Shown here: in pieces, positions 8,730-15,358 of the stretch
Numbering within the stretch: the stretch's first letter is position 1
Layout of the letters: each line of letters begins with the position of its first letter
Source: CAVVWJ01 sp965652025
Lineage (GTDB): Bacteria > Gemmatimonadota > Gemmatimonadetes > Gemmatimonadales > GWC2-71-9
Assembly: GCA_965652025.1 (NCBI GenBank)
Contig: CBFGTM010000005.1
Coordinates: 1-64,000 of the forward strand
DNA: 64,000 nt
Direction of reading: 5' to 3'
The notes under the pieces: generated by a model
Databases searched by the model: none
Seen by the model: only the letters and a program-made list of their open reading frames with translations
Told to the model about the DNA's origin: nothing
Made by a program: the position numbers and the translations under genes

Positions 8730-9083
8730 CTAGACATCGAGCGAGCGAATAAGCCCACTCAGCATTTTGCTTAGCTGCTGGCACTGATCATCTAGGATCT
8801 TCCAAGCTTCAGATTCAACAAGCCTCAGGTCCCGGCACACCAAGAGCTGGCACTCGAGTTCGCAGGTCGAACCACGTGCGATCCTGAGGTACCTGGCATG
8901 TTCCCTGTCGCTGAGTCTGCCAGACCCTTCGGCGATGTTGGAGGCAATCGAAACCGCTGATCGTCTTAGCTGAGCTGTCAAACCATAGCGCTCTTGAACT
9001 GGGAAACCATTAGTCGAGCGGTAGATCTCCAAGACCAGCCCGTGGGCTTGCTTCCAAACCGCGAGTCGGCGGTAGTTCCCCAT
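8730..9083 (-). CDS. Four-helix-bundle protein, S23/IVP (23S rRNA intervening sequence) family
   Basis: This 117-residue protein has the family pattern: YRRLAVWKQAHGLVLEIY at the N-terminus, FPVQERYGLTAQLRRSA near residue 28, SIASNIAEGSGR near 46, and a GS..ELE helix near 73. Members form four-helix bundles; some are encoded inside 23S rRNA intervening sequences, others stand alone, and their biochemical role is not established. The gene is antiparallel to all its neighbours and sits between inverted repeat arms, so it looks like a small inserted cassette between the glycosylase and secG. Confidence 0.85.
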   Translation of the reverse strand: MGNYRRLAVWKQAHGLVLEIYRSTNGFPVQERYGLTAQLRRSAVSIASNIAEGSGRLSDREHARYLRIARGSTCELECQLLVCRDLRLVESEAWKILDDQCQQLSKMLSGLIRSLDV

Positions 9084-9161
9084 TGGTGCACGGTATAGTC
9101 GGGCTTTTCAGATTGAGTATCCCGCTAACGTCGCAGTAAGCTGATTCACGCGGGCGCTTGC

Positions 9162-9195
9162 GCGACTCGTGACTCGAGACCCGCGACCCGCGACC
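9162..9195 (-). repeat. Repeat arm, family B, inverted copy
   Basis: GCGACTCGTGACTCGAGACC and following CGCGACC units are the reverse complement of the arm at 8693-8721. The two arms face each other across the S23-type gene. Secondary units vary by one or two bases, indicating drift or expansion rather than a freshly made inverted repeat. Confidence 0.75.
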
Positions 9196-9238
9196 CCTTC
9201 TCGACTTCCAAGATCTTCCCAATTAAACTACCGCCACC

Positions 9239-9712
9239 ATGTTCGCATTTCTGCTCGTACTGCTCATTATCGACGCCTTGCTGTTGTCTGTGGTCGTCCT
9301 GCTCCAGGCCGGCCAGGGCGGAGGACTTGCCTCGCTCGGCGGCGGAACCACGGACACCGTGCTCGGTGGCCGCCAGGCGGTCACAATCCTGACCAAGCTC
9401 AGCTGGTGGTGCGGCGGCATCTTTCTGCTGCTCTCGCTGATGCTGTCGCTGGTCCCCCGGGGCGGCAGTTCCAGTGCGCTGCAGGAGCGGCTCCGGGCTG
9501 CCACGCCCGCGGCGCCGTCGCAGCAGGCCCCGCTGCCCCTGGGCGAGCCCAATCAGCCACCGACCAGCACTCCTCAGACCGGCACTCCCAAGCCGGGCAC
9601 CACTACTCCGCAGGCCCCCCAGTCCCGGCAGGCACCGCTACCTCTCGGCACCCCGGCTGAGCCGAAGACCCAGGTGCCGGCGCCGAGTAAGCCTCAACAA
9701 CCCAAGCAGTGA
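9239..9712 (+). CDS. secG: Preprotein translocase subunit SecG
   Basis: SecG is the small accessory subunit of the SecYEG channel in the inner membrane. The first 80 residues show two hydrophobic segments (about 2-22 and 55-75) separated by the family loop LLQAGQGGGLASLGGG. The remaining half is an unusual proline, threonine and glutamine rich tail (about residues 85-157) with repeated PLPLG units, making the protein roughly twice the usual size. The tail is probably disordered. Its place downstream of the triose-phosphate genes is conserved in many bacteria. Confidence 0.93.
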   Translation: MFAFLLVLLIIDALLLSVVVLLQAGQGGGLASLGGGTTDTVLGGRQAVTILTKLSWWCGGIFLLLSLMLSLVPRGGSSSALQERLRAATPAAPSQQAPLPLGEPNQPPTSTPQTGTPKPGTTTPQAPQSRQAPLPLGTPAEPKTQVPAPSKPQQPKQ

Positions 9713-9743
9713 TCGAAGCAACCGGATTCAGCGGGGTGACCGG

Positions 9744-10841
9744 ATGACGGGTCGCCCCGCTTTTGTATTGCTGGAGGATGGCGCCTGGTTCGCCGGAACC
9801 AGCGTACGGGAAAGCCAGCCTGCATTCGGGGAGGTGGTCTTCACCACCAATCTGACCGGATATCAGGAGACGTTTACTGATCCCAGCTACATGGGACAGA
9901 TCGTCGTGATGACTGCGCCAATGATCGGCAATTACGGAGTGAACGAAGAAGACATGGAGTCGCCTCAGCCTCAGATCAGCGGGGTGGTGGTTCGCGAGTT
10001 GGCGCGGCATCCTTCCAACTGGCGCGCCACCCGGAGTTTGGACGACTGGCTCGGCTCAGCTGGAGTTCCGGTCATCGAAAGCGTCGATACCAGACGACTC
10101 ACCCGCCACCTCCGGGAACGTGGAGCCATGCGGGGAGTTATCGCCCAAGGCACTAAGCCAACCGATCAGCTGCGGGCGCGGCTCCTGGCCTCACCTTCGA
10201 TGGAAGGGCTCGACCTGGCGTCTCGGGCCAGTACCGGCACTGGCCGAAGCGAGGGCACTGGTCCTCACGTGGTGGCGTATGACTTCGGAATGAAGCGCAA
10301 CATCGTTCGCATGCTGGTCGGAGCGGGATGCCGAGTAACCGTGGTTCCCGCGGCAATGCCCGCAGCGGAGGTGCAAGAGATGAAGCCGGACGGACTGTTC
10401 CTTTCCAATGGGCCCGGGGATCCCGCGGCGGTCGGCTATGCTCTGGCGACGATCCGCCAGCTCGCCGACGCGGGGCTGCCAACATTCGGCATCTGTCTGG
10501 GGCATCAGCTGATCGGTCTCGCCTACGGTGGCTCCACGGCCAAAATGCCCTATGGCCATCGAGGCGGAAACCATCCGGTGCGTAATCTGCGAACCGCTCA
10601 GGTGCTGATCACGACTCAAAACCATGGCTTTGCGGTAGTTGGCGACGCTGACGGCGTTCCGGGCGCACCCGCCTTAGAGGTGACCCATCTGAACCTGAAC
10701 GACGGGACGATTGAAGGAATTCGTCATCGCGAGCTGCCGCTCTTCGCGGTGCAGTATCATCCCGAGGCGGCACCCGGCCCCCACGATGCCTTGCCTCACT
10801 TCTCCGAATTCATGGCGGCCCTGGGGAAGGGTGGCCGGTAG
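9744..10841 (+). CDS. carA: Carbamoyl-phosphate synthase small subunit
   Basis: CarA hydrolyses glutamine and passes ammonia to CarB for carbamoyl phosphate, used by arginine and pyrimidine synthesis. From the ATG at 9744 the protein has 365 residues, normal for CarA. FTTNLTGYQETFTDPSY is near residue 32, the nucleophile elbow FGICLGHQL near 243, and the histidine of QYHPEAAPGP near 335. The frame stays open upstream into secG but that part has no homology. carB is not in this window. Confidence 0.95.
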   Translation: MTGRPAFVLLEDGAWFAGTSVRESQPAFGEVVFTTNLTGYQETFTDPSYMGQIVVMTAPMIGNYGVNEEDMESPQPQISGVVVRELARHPSNWRATRSLDDWLGSAGVPVIESVDTRRLTRHLRERGAMRGVIAQGTKPTDQLRARLLASPSMEGLDLASRASTGTGRSEGTGPHVVAYDFGMKRNIVRMLVGAGCRVTVVPAAMPAAEVQEMKPDGLFLSNGPGDPAAVGYALATIRQLADAGLPTFGICLGHQLIGLAYGGSTAKMPYGHRGGNHPVRNLRTAQVLITTQNHGFAVVGDADGVPGAPALEVTHLNLNDGTIEGIRHRELPLFAVQYHPEAAPGPHDALPHFSEFMAALGKGGR

Positions 10842-10853
10842 TTCGGCAACCCC

Positions 10854-10882
10854 TTGACAGACAAGGGTTAAGCCCGTAGTAT
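10854..10882 (+). promoter_or_regulatory. Sigma70-type promoter for the HU gene
   Basis: A perfect -35 box TTGACA (10854-10859) is followed after 17 bases by TAGTAT (10877-10882), one of the clearest vegetative promoters in the window. It lies 55 bp before the HU start and just after the carA stop, so the HU gene can be transcribed on its own. Confidence 0.85.
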
Positions 10883-10936
10883 CGGCCATTGGCTGGCCCG
10901 CCTGCGCTCCGCTGACATAACCCTCCTGGGGGATGC

Positions 10937-11266
10937 ATGACCAAGGCCGATCTCGTTGAACAGGTGACCGCCTCCATTGCCCGCACGGCTGGGCCCATGA
11001 TCTCCAAGAAGGACTGTGCCCGCGTGGTGGATGCATTTCTCGAGGCGGTAAAGGAAGCACTCAAGCAGCAACACAACATTGAGGTTAGGGGCTTCGGCAC
11101 CTTTAAGATTCGGCGCCGGAAGACCCGCATGGCACGCAATCCCCGCACCGGCGATCCAGTAGAGGTTGCCGCGCGGCCGGTACCGGTATTCAAGCCCAGC
11201 AAGGAGTTGCGGGCTCTGGTGGCGGACGAGACAACTTCCGAGGCCGAACCGGCTCAGGGGATGTAA
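10937..11266 (+). CDS. HU/IHF-family DNA-binding protein
   Basis: HU-type proteins are small dimeric nucleoid proteins that bend DNA. This one has 109 residues: an N-terminal helical part beginning MTKADLVEQVTASIA, then VRGFGTFKIRRRKTRMARNP, which covers the start of the DNA-binding beta arm, and PVEVAARPVPVFKPSKELR. A short acidic tail extends past the usual end. It has its own promoter, a strong GGGGGA ribosome binding site and its own terminator, so it is a single-gene transcript. HU and IHF cannot be told apart here. Confidence 0.94.
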   Translation: MTKADLVEQVTASIARTAGPMISKKDCARVVDAFLEAVKEALKQQHNIEVRGFGTFKIRRRKTRMARNPRTGDPVEVAARPVPVFKPSKELRALVADETTSEAEPAQGM

Positions 11267-11288
11267 AAAGCTCGCCACCGCTATAGCC

Positions 11289-11319
11289 AAGGTCGCCCGA
11301 GGGTGGGCGACCTTTTTTT
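11289..11319 (+). terminator. Rho-independent terminator after the HU gene
   Basis: AGGTCGCCC (11290-11298) pairs perfectly with GGGCGACCT (11305-11313) across a six-base loop, followed by a run of seven T. It is a textbook intrinsic terminator and isolates the HU gene from the moa genes. Confidence 0.95.
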
Positions 11320-11369
11320 CGCTGCCGACGCTGTTTCCGCCTGGGCCCTAGTGGCGGTAACTTTCTGCT

Positions 11370-11636
11370 ATGCCTGTCAGTAACGCCCCCACGCTTCGCC
11401 TCCGGGTTCGGTTGTTCGCCAGCTACGCCGAGGCCCTGGGCTACGACCAAGTCGACCTATGCCTCGACCATCCCTGTACCGTAGCCGATGCGGTGAAGCT
11501 TCTAAGGGCCCTTCCCGGTGGCGAGAGGCTCCCCAACCGGCCACTCTGCGCCATTAACCTATCCCAGGCTACTCCCGAGGATCCGCTGTCGCCGGGAGAC
11601 GAGCTGGCGCTCCTGCCTCCGCTGTCGGGTGGATGA
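11370..11636 (+). CDS. moaD: Molybdopterin synthase sulfur carrier subunit MoaD
   Basis: MoaD is the ubiquitin-like carrier whose C-terminal thiocarboxylate supplies sulfur to molybdopterin. The 88-residue protein has the beta-grasp pattern RLRVRLFASYAEALG at the start, NLSQATPEDPLSPGDELALLPPLSGG at the end region, and the obligatory terminal Gly-Gly. It is directly followed by moaE. The first few residues differ from the family and are of uncertain start. Confidence 0.93.
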   Translation: MPVSNAPTLRLRVRLFASYAEALGYDQVDLCLDHPCTVADAVKLLRALPGGERLPNRPLCAINLSQATPEDPLSPGDELALLPPLSGG

Positions 11637-11640
11637 CCTC

Positions 11641-12132
11641 GTGTATCTGACCACTGAGCCAATTGATCTGACGGCACTGCTGGTGCAGGTCCAGTCGCCT
11701 TCGCGGGGTGGCGTCGCCTGTTTCATCGGGGCAGTGCGGGATCACGCCGGCGGCCGAGCAGTCACACGGCTGGACTATTCGGCATACGGGCCCATGGCCG
11801 AGACCGAGTGCGCCCGCATTGTCGCCGAAGCCGAAGCGCGCTGGTCCTGTGGCGTGGCACTCCAGCACCGAGTCGGCACCCTGGCCGTCGGCGACACTGC
11901 GGTAGCCATAACGGCGGCCGCCGCGCACCGGGACGAGGCCTTCGCCGCCTGCCGATACGCGATCGAGGAAGTGAAGCGCCGCGTGCCAATCTGGAAGCGC
12001 GAGGTGTTCGCGGATGGATCGGTGGAGTGGGTAAGCGGGTATGCGGGTAAGGGGGTAAGCGGGGACGTCAATGAAACGACACAAGACCTGGCGGGTGGGC
12101 TGGTGAGGCAACCCGGGGAAGTCGATTCATGA
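11641..12132 (+). CDS. moaE: Molybdopterin synthase catalytic subunit MoaE
   Basis: MoaE binds MoaD and inserts two sulfurs into precursor Z. The GTG at 11641 was chosen because the protein then begins VYLTTEPIDL and has a GGTGG ribosome site; another GTG lies 12 bp upstream. GVACFIGAVRDHAGG is near residue 23, LDYSAYGPMAE near 44, HRVGTLAVGD near 76, and KRRVPIWKREVFADG near residue 113. The last 35 residues are encoded by the family A repeat block and have no counterpart in the family, so the C-terminus has been rewritten by the repeat. Confidence 0.93.
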   Translation: MYLTTEPIDLTALLVQVQSPSRGGVACFIGAVRDHAGGRAVTRLDYSAYGPMAETECARIVAEAEARWSCGVALQHRVGTLAVGDTAVAITAAAAHRDEAFAACRYAIEEVKRRVPIWKREVFADGSVEWVSGYAGKGVSGDVNETTQDLAGGLVRQPGEVDS

Positions 12133-12166
12133 ACCGACTTACCCGCCTACCCGCCTACCCGCTTAC
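12027..12166 (+). repeat. Repeat pair, family A, spanning the moaE-moaA junction
   Basis: The left arm (about 12027-12065) has units GTAAGCGGGTATGCGGGTAAG; the right arm (about 12134-12166) has CTTACCCGCCTACCCGC and CCGCTTACTGACC. The arms are reverse complements facing each other across about 70 bp. The left arm codes for the MoaE C-terminus and the right arm for the MoaA N-terminus, both in frame. The same arms occur at 2680-2755. Confidence 0.75.
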
Positions 12167-13175
12167 TGACCTCCTGGACCGTCCGCTCCGGAGCCTGCGG
12201 ATCAGCGTCACCGATCGCTGCAACATGCGTTGCCGGTACTGTATGCCGGAGCAGGACTATGTCTGGCTGCCACGACAGTCGATCCTATCATTCGAAGAAA
12301 TCGATCGATTGGCCGGAATCTTCAGCCGCCTTGGCGTTGACAAGCTTCGCATCACCGGCGGGGAGCCGCTGCTGCGACATGACCTCCCTGAATTGATCAG
12401 GCTGCTCCGGCGGCAGCCAGGCATTCACGATCTGGCAATGACCACCAACGGAATCCTGCTGGGTCGGCATGCCGCTGACTTGCGAGCTGCTGGCCTCGAC
12501 CGGGTGACCGTAAGCCTGGATACGCTCCGGGCCGACCGGATGGAGGAGTTTGCCCGGACTGCTCGACACGCCGAGGTGGTCGAGGGGATTGCCACTGCCA
12601 AGCGAGTGGGACTCGGCCTCAAGCTCAATGCGGTGGTGATCCGGGGTTACAATGAGGATGAGCTGGTTGATCTGCTGGAGTTTGCCCGCGTGTGGCGTGC
12701 GGAGATGCGGTTCATCGAATACATGGATGTCGGTGGCGCTACTGACTGGGCCATGGAACAGGTAGTGACCCGGACCGAAATACTCCAGATGCTGAGGCGT
12801 CGCTACGGTGGGATCGAACCACTCGAGACCGCGGATTGGGCACCGGCCGATCGCTACTCGCTGCCTGACGGGACGGTATTCGGGATAATTGCTTCGACCA
12901 CTGCACCGTTTTGCCGCACCTGTGACCGCAGCCGTCTGACCGCGGACGGCAGTTGGCTGCTCTGTCTCTATGGCGAATCCGGGATCGATCTTCGGGAGCA
13001 CCTGAGGACGGGCCGCTCCGATGCGGAGATCACCGCCATCGTCGAGGAAGCCTGGAGGGCTCGCCGGGATCGTGGCGCCGAGCTGCGGGCCGAGTCGTTG
13101 CATCGAGGGGCCCTGTACCAGCTGGAGACGCTCCGCGCCGATCCCCACCGGGAAATGCATACTCGGGGCGGCTGA
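12129..13175 (+). CDS. moaA: GTP 3',8-cyclase MoaA (radical SAM)
   Basis: MoaA is the radical-SAM enzyme that, with MoaC, turns GTP into cyclic pyranopterin monophosphate. The CxxxCxxC cluster is in CNMRCRYCMPEQ near residue 33, the SAM-binding TGGEPLLR near 76, and the C-terminal cluster cysteines in FCRTCDRSRL plus a later Cys near residue 280. The family's C-terminal Gly-Gly is present. The first 13 residues (RLTRLPAYPLT) come from repeat A and no alternative start exists downstream. It overlaps moaE by four bases. moaC is not in the window. Confidence 0.95.
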   Translation: MNRLTRLPAYPLTDLLDRPLRSLRISVTDRCNMRCRYCMPEQDYVWLPRQSILSFEEIDRLAGIFSRLGVDKLRITGGEPLLRHDLPELIRLLRRQPGIHDLAMTTNGILLGRHAADLRAAGLDRVTVSLDTLRADRMEEFARTARHAEVVEGIATAKRVGLGLKLNAVVIRGYNEDELVDLLEFARVWRAEMRFIEYMDVGGATDWAMEQVVTRTEILQMLRRRYGGIEPLETADWAPADRYSLPDGTVFGIIASTTAPFCRTCDRSRLTADGSWLLCLYGESGIDLREHLRTGRSDAEITAIVEEAWRARRDRGAELRAESLHRGALYQLETLRADPHREMHTRGG

Positions 13176-13681
13176 TGCCGCTCCATATTGCGCTGATCGA
13201 GCCTCAAATCCCTCCCAATACCGGAAACATCGCGCGACTGTGCGCGGCGACCGACACCTCCCTGCATTTGATCGAGCCAATGGGTTTCAGTATCAGCGAC
13301 AGGGACCTCCGCCGCGCCGGCCTCGACTATTGGGACGCTGTGGACCTCTGGGTTCACCCGAACTGGTTCGCCTTCCGCGATGCGATGGACCGCTCCCGCT
13401 GCCTCTACTTTTCGGCCAAGGCACAGCAGAGTTACTGGCAAGCGCCCTATCGGCCCAACAGCTGCCTGGTCTTCGGCAGCGAGACCGCGGGCATGCCGCA
13501 GCGGATTCTGGAAAAGCATCCGGACCGGTGTTTCACCATTCCGATGAGCGGGCCGGTGCGGAGCCTGAACCTCTCGACCGCGGTCGGGATCGTGCTGTAT
13601 GAGGCGATGAGGCAGGTCGGAATGGGTCGCGAGCTGCGGGTCGCGAGTCGGGCAGCACCAATCGAGACTTCTGACTCGTGA
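13175..13681 (+). CDS. trmL: tRNA (cytidine(34)-2'-O)-methyltransferase TrmL (SPOUT family)
   Basis: TrmL methylates the wobble nucleotide of tRNA-Leu isoacceptors. The 168-residue protein has the SPOUT signatures EPQIPPNTGNIARLCAAT near residue 8, LVFGSETAGMP near 100, and IPMSGPVRSLNLSTAVGI near 122, the knotted SAM site. The start ATG overlaps the moaA stop by one base. The last 20 residues lie in repeat family B sequence and are not conserved in the family. Confidence 0.93.
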   Translation: MPLHIALIEPQIPPNTGNIARLCAATDTSLHLIEPMGFSISDRDLRRAGLDYWDAVDLWVHPNWFAFRDAMDRSRCLYFSAKAQQSYWQAPYRPNSCLVFGSETAGMPQRILEKHPDRCFTIPMSGPVRSLNLSTAVGIVLYEAMRQVGMGRELRVASRAAPIETSDS

Positions 13682-13690
13682 CTCGCGACC
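13624..13690 (+). repeat. Self-contained inverted repeat, family B, at the end of trmL
   Basis: The left arm GGGTCGCGAGCTGCGGGTCG with AGTCGGG (13624-13652) faces the right arm GACTTCTGACTCGTGACTCG plus CGACC (13666-13690). The arms are related to the pair bracketing the S23-type gene. The block encodes the trmL C-terminus and runs past its stop, ending about 65 bp before mdh. Confidence 0.75.
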
Positions 13691-13754
13691 TGAAGTCAGT
13701 ATATTGCGGCGGTTTGACCCCAAATGACTTCTCAACCCGCATGCGAGAGCCGAA

Positions 13755-14684
13755 ATGCTGAATAAGGTCGCGGTTGTTGGGGCGGGAAACGTTGGTGCGA
13801 CGGCGGCCCAACGGCTGGCTGAAAAGAACCTGGCACGCACTGTGGTCATGGTCGACGTGGTGGACGGTGTCCCCCAGGGAAAGGGACTCGACCAATGGCA
13901 GTCAGGCCCGATCGAGGGATTCGACACCCGGGTCGTTGGCAGCGGCAATTACGACGAGGCCGCCGGAGCGGAAGTCTTTGTGGTCACCGCAGGCATCGCT
14001 CGAAAGCCAGGGATGAGCCGGGACGACCTGGTGAAGACCAACGCCGGGATCGTCCGATCGGTCGCCGAGCAGATCGGCCGGGTGGCGCCGAAGTCGATCA
14101 TCGTGGTGGTCTCCAATCCACTCGACGTGATGTGCTACGTAGCGATGAAGGCGAGTCGCTTTCCCCGCGAGCGCATCCTCGGCATGGCCGGCGTGTTGGA
14201 CACCGCCCGCTACCGAACCTTCCTGGCAGAGGCCCTCGACGTGTCGGTCGAGGACATTCAGGCGATGGTGCTCGGCGGACACGGCGACACCATGGTGCCG
14301 CTGGTCTCTTATACCACGGTCTCCGGGATTCCGGTGACCCAGCTGATCGACCGGGCCAAGCTGGATGCGATTGTCACCCGGACCCGGAATGGGGGCGCTG
14401 AGATCGTCAGCTTCCTCAAGACCGGGTCGGCCTATTATGCGCCGAGCGCCGCCGCCGTGCAGATGGTGGAAGCCATCGCGCTGGACAAGAAACGGATCTT
14501 GCCGTGCTCGACCTGGCTTCAGGGGGAGTTTGGATTACGGGATGTCTTCTGTGGCGTCCCCTGCAAGGTGGGGCGCTCGGGGCTGCAGGGCATTATCGAG
14601 GTTACGCTCACCCAGGCGGAGCAAGAGGAACTCCAGAAGTCAGCGGAAGCGGTTCGCTCGACCCAGGCGCTGGTGGACATCTGA
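13755..14684 (+). CDS. mdh: Malate dehydrogenase (lactate dehydrogenase-like type)
   Basis: Mdh oxidises malate to oxaloacetate with NAD in the TCA cycle. The 309-residue protein has the NAD motif VAVVGAGNVGATAAQR near residue 4, TAGIARKPGMSRDDL near 76, VSNPLDVM near 118, and the catalytic histidine in LGGHGDTMVPL near 173. It is of the LDH-like class III type common outside Proteobacteria. It lies just upstream of sdhCAB, forming a small TCA-cycle block. Confidence 0.94.
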   Translation: MLNKVAVVGAGNVGATAAQRLAEKNLARTVVMVDVVDGVPQGKGLDQWQSGPIEGFDTRVVGSGNYDEAAGAEVFVVTAGIARKPGMSRDDLVKTNAGIVRSVAEQIGRVAPKSIIVVVSNPLDVMCYVAMKASRFPRERILGMAGVLDTARYRTFLAEALDVSVEDIQAMVLGGHGDTMVPLVSYTTVSGIPVTQLIDRAKLDAIVTRTRNGGAEIVSFLKTGSAYYAPSAAAVQMVEAIALDKKRILPCSTWLQGEFGLRDVFCGVPCKVGRSGLQGIIEVTLTQAEQEELQKSAEAVRSTQALVDI

Positions 14685-14698
14685 GCCGGGCCGGTCAG

Positions 14699-15358
14699 AT
14701 GAACCGTCTCCGCTTGCTGTGGGATTCTTCGGTGGGCAAGAAGGTGATCATGGCGGTCACCGGGGTGATTATGGTGGCTTATCTGATCACCCACGTACTC
14801 GCCAATCTGCTGGTGTTCCAGGGCCCCTCCAAAATCAACGCGTACAGCGCATTTCTGCATGGGACCGGGGCTGCCCTCTGGGCGGTGCGGCTGGTGCTGC
14901 TCGGCGCATTGGTCCTTCACGTGGTTGCCGCGGTCCAGCTGGCCCGTCGCCGCTTCGATGCCCGGCCCGTCGGCTATGCAGGGGGGCGGGAACCGCAGGT
15001 CTCAACCTGGGCCTCTCGGACCATTCGGTGGGGCGGGGGACTCATTCTGGTCTTCCTGGTCTATCACATTCTGCATTTTACGGTGGGAACCGCCCACCCC
15101 GATTTCGTCGAGGGTGACCCCTACCATAACGTGTCGACCGGGTTTCGTAATCTGGGCGTCGTCATTGTTTATCTCGTAGCCATGGCCGCCGTGGGCCTGC
15201 ACCTCTATCACGGGATCTGGAGCAGTGGCCGCAGCCTGGGGATGAGCCCGCCTTCGCCCAATCCGTTCCGGCGCACGGCGGCACTGATGCTGGCACTGGT
15301 CATCTGGCTCGGGTTCACGGTCATCCCGCTCGCCGTTTACGCTGGAGTGGTGCGGTGA
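14699..15358 (+). CDS. sdhC: Succinate dehydrogenase cytochrome b558 subunit
   Basis: This single membrane anchor carries haem and the quinone site. From the ATG at 14699 it has 219 residues with five hydrophobic segments. Candidate haem-ligand histidines lie in LITHVLAN, LVLHVVAA, YHILHF and LHLYHGIW. The b558 family pairs with menaquinone-reducing SdhA/B and needs no SdhD, which agrees with the absence of one here. The open frame upstream inside mdh is not homologous. It overlaps sdhA by four bases. Confidence 0.93.
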   Translation: MNRLRLLWDSSVGKKVIMAVTGVIMVAYLITHVLANLLVFQGPSKINAYSAFLHGTGAALWAVRLVLLGALVLHVVAAVQLARRRFDARPVGYAGGREPQVSTWASRTIRWGGGLILVFLVYHILHFTVGTAHPDFVEGDPYHNVSTGFRNLGVVIVYLVAMAAVGLHLYHGIWSSGRSLGMSPPSPNPFRRTAALMLALVIWLGFTVIPLAVYAGVVR

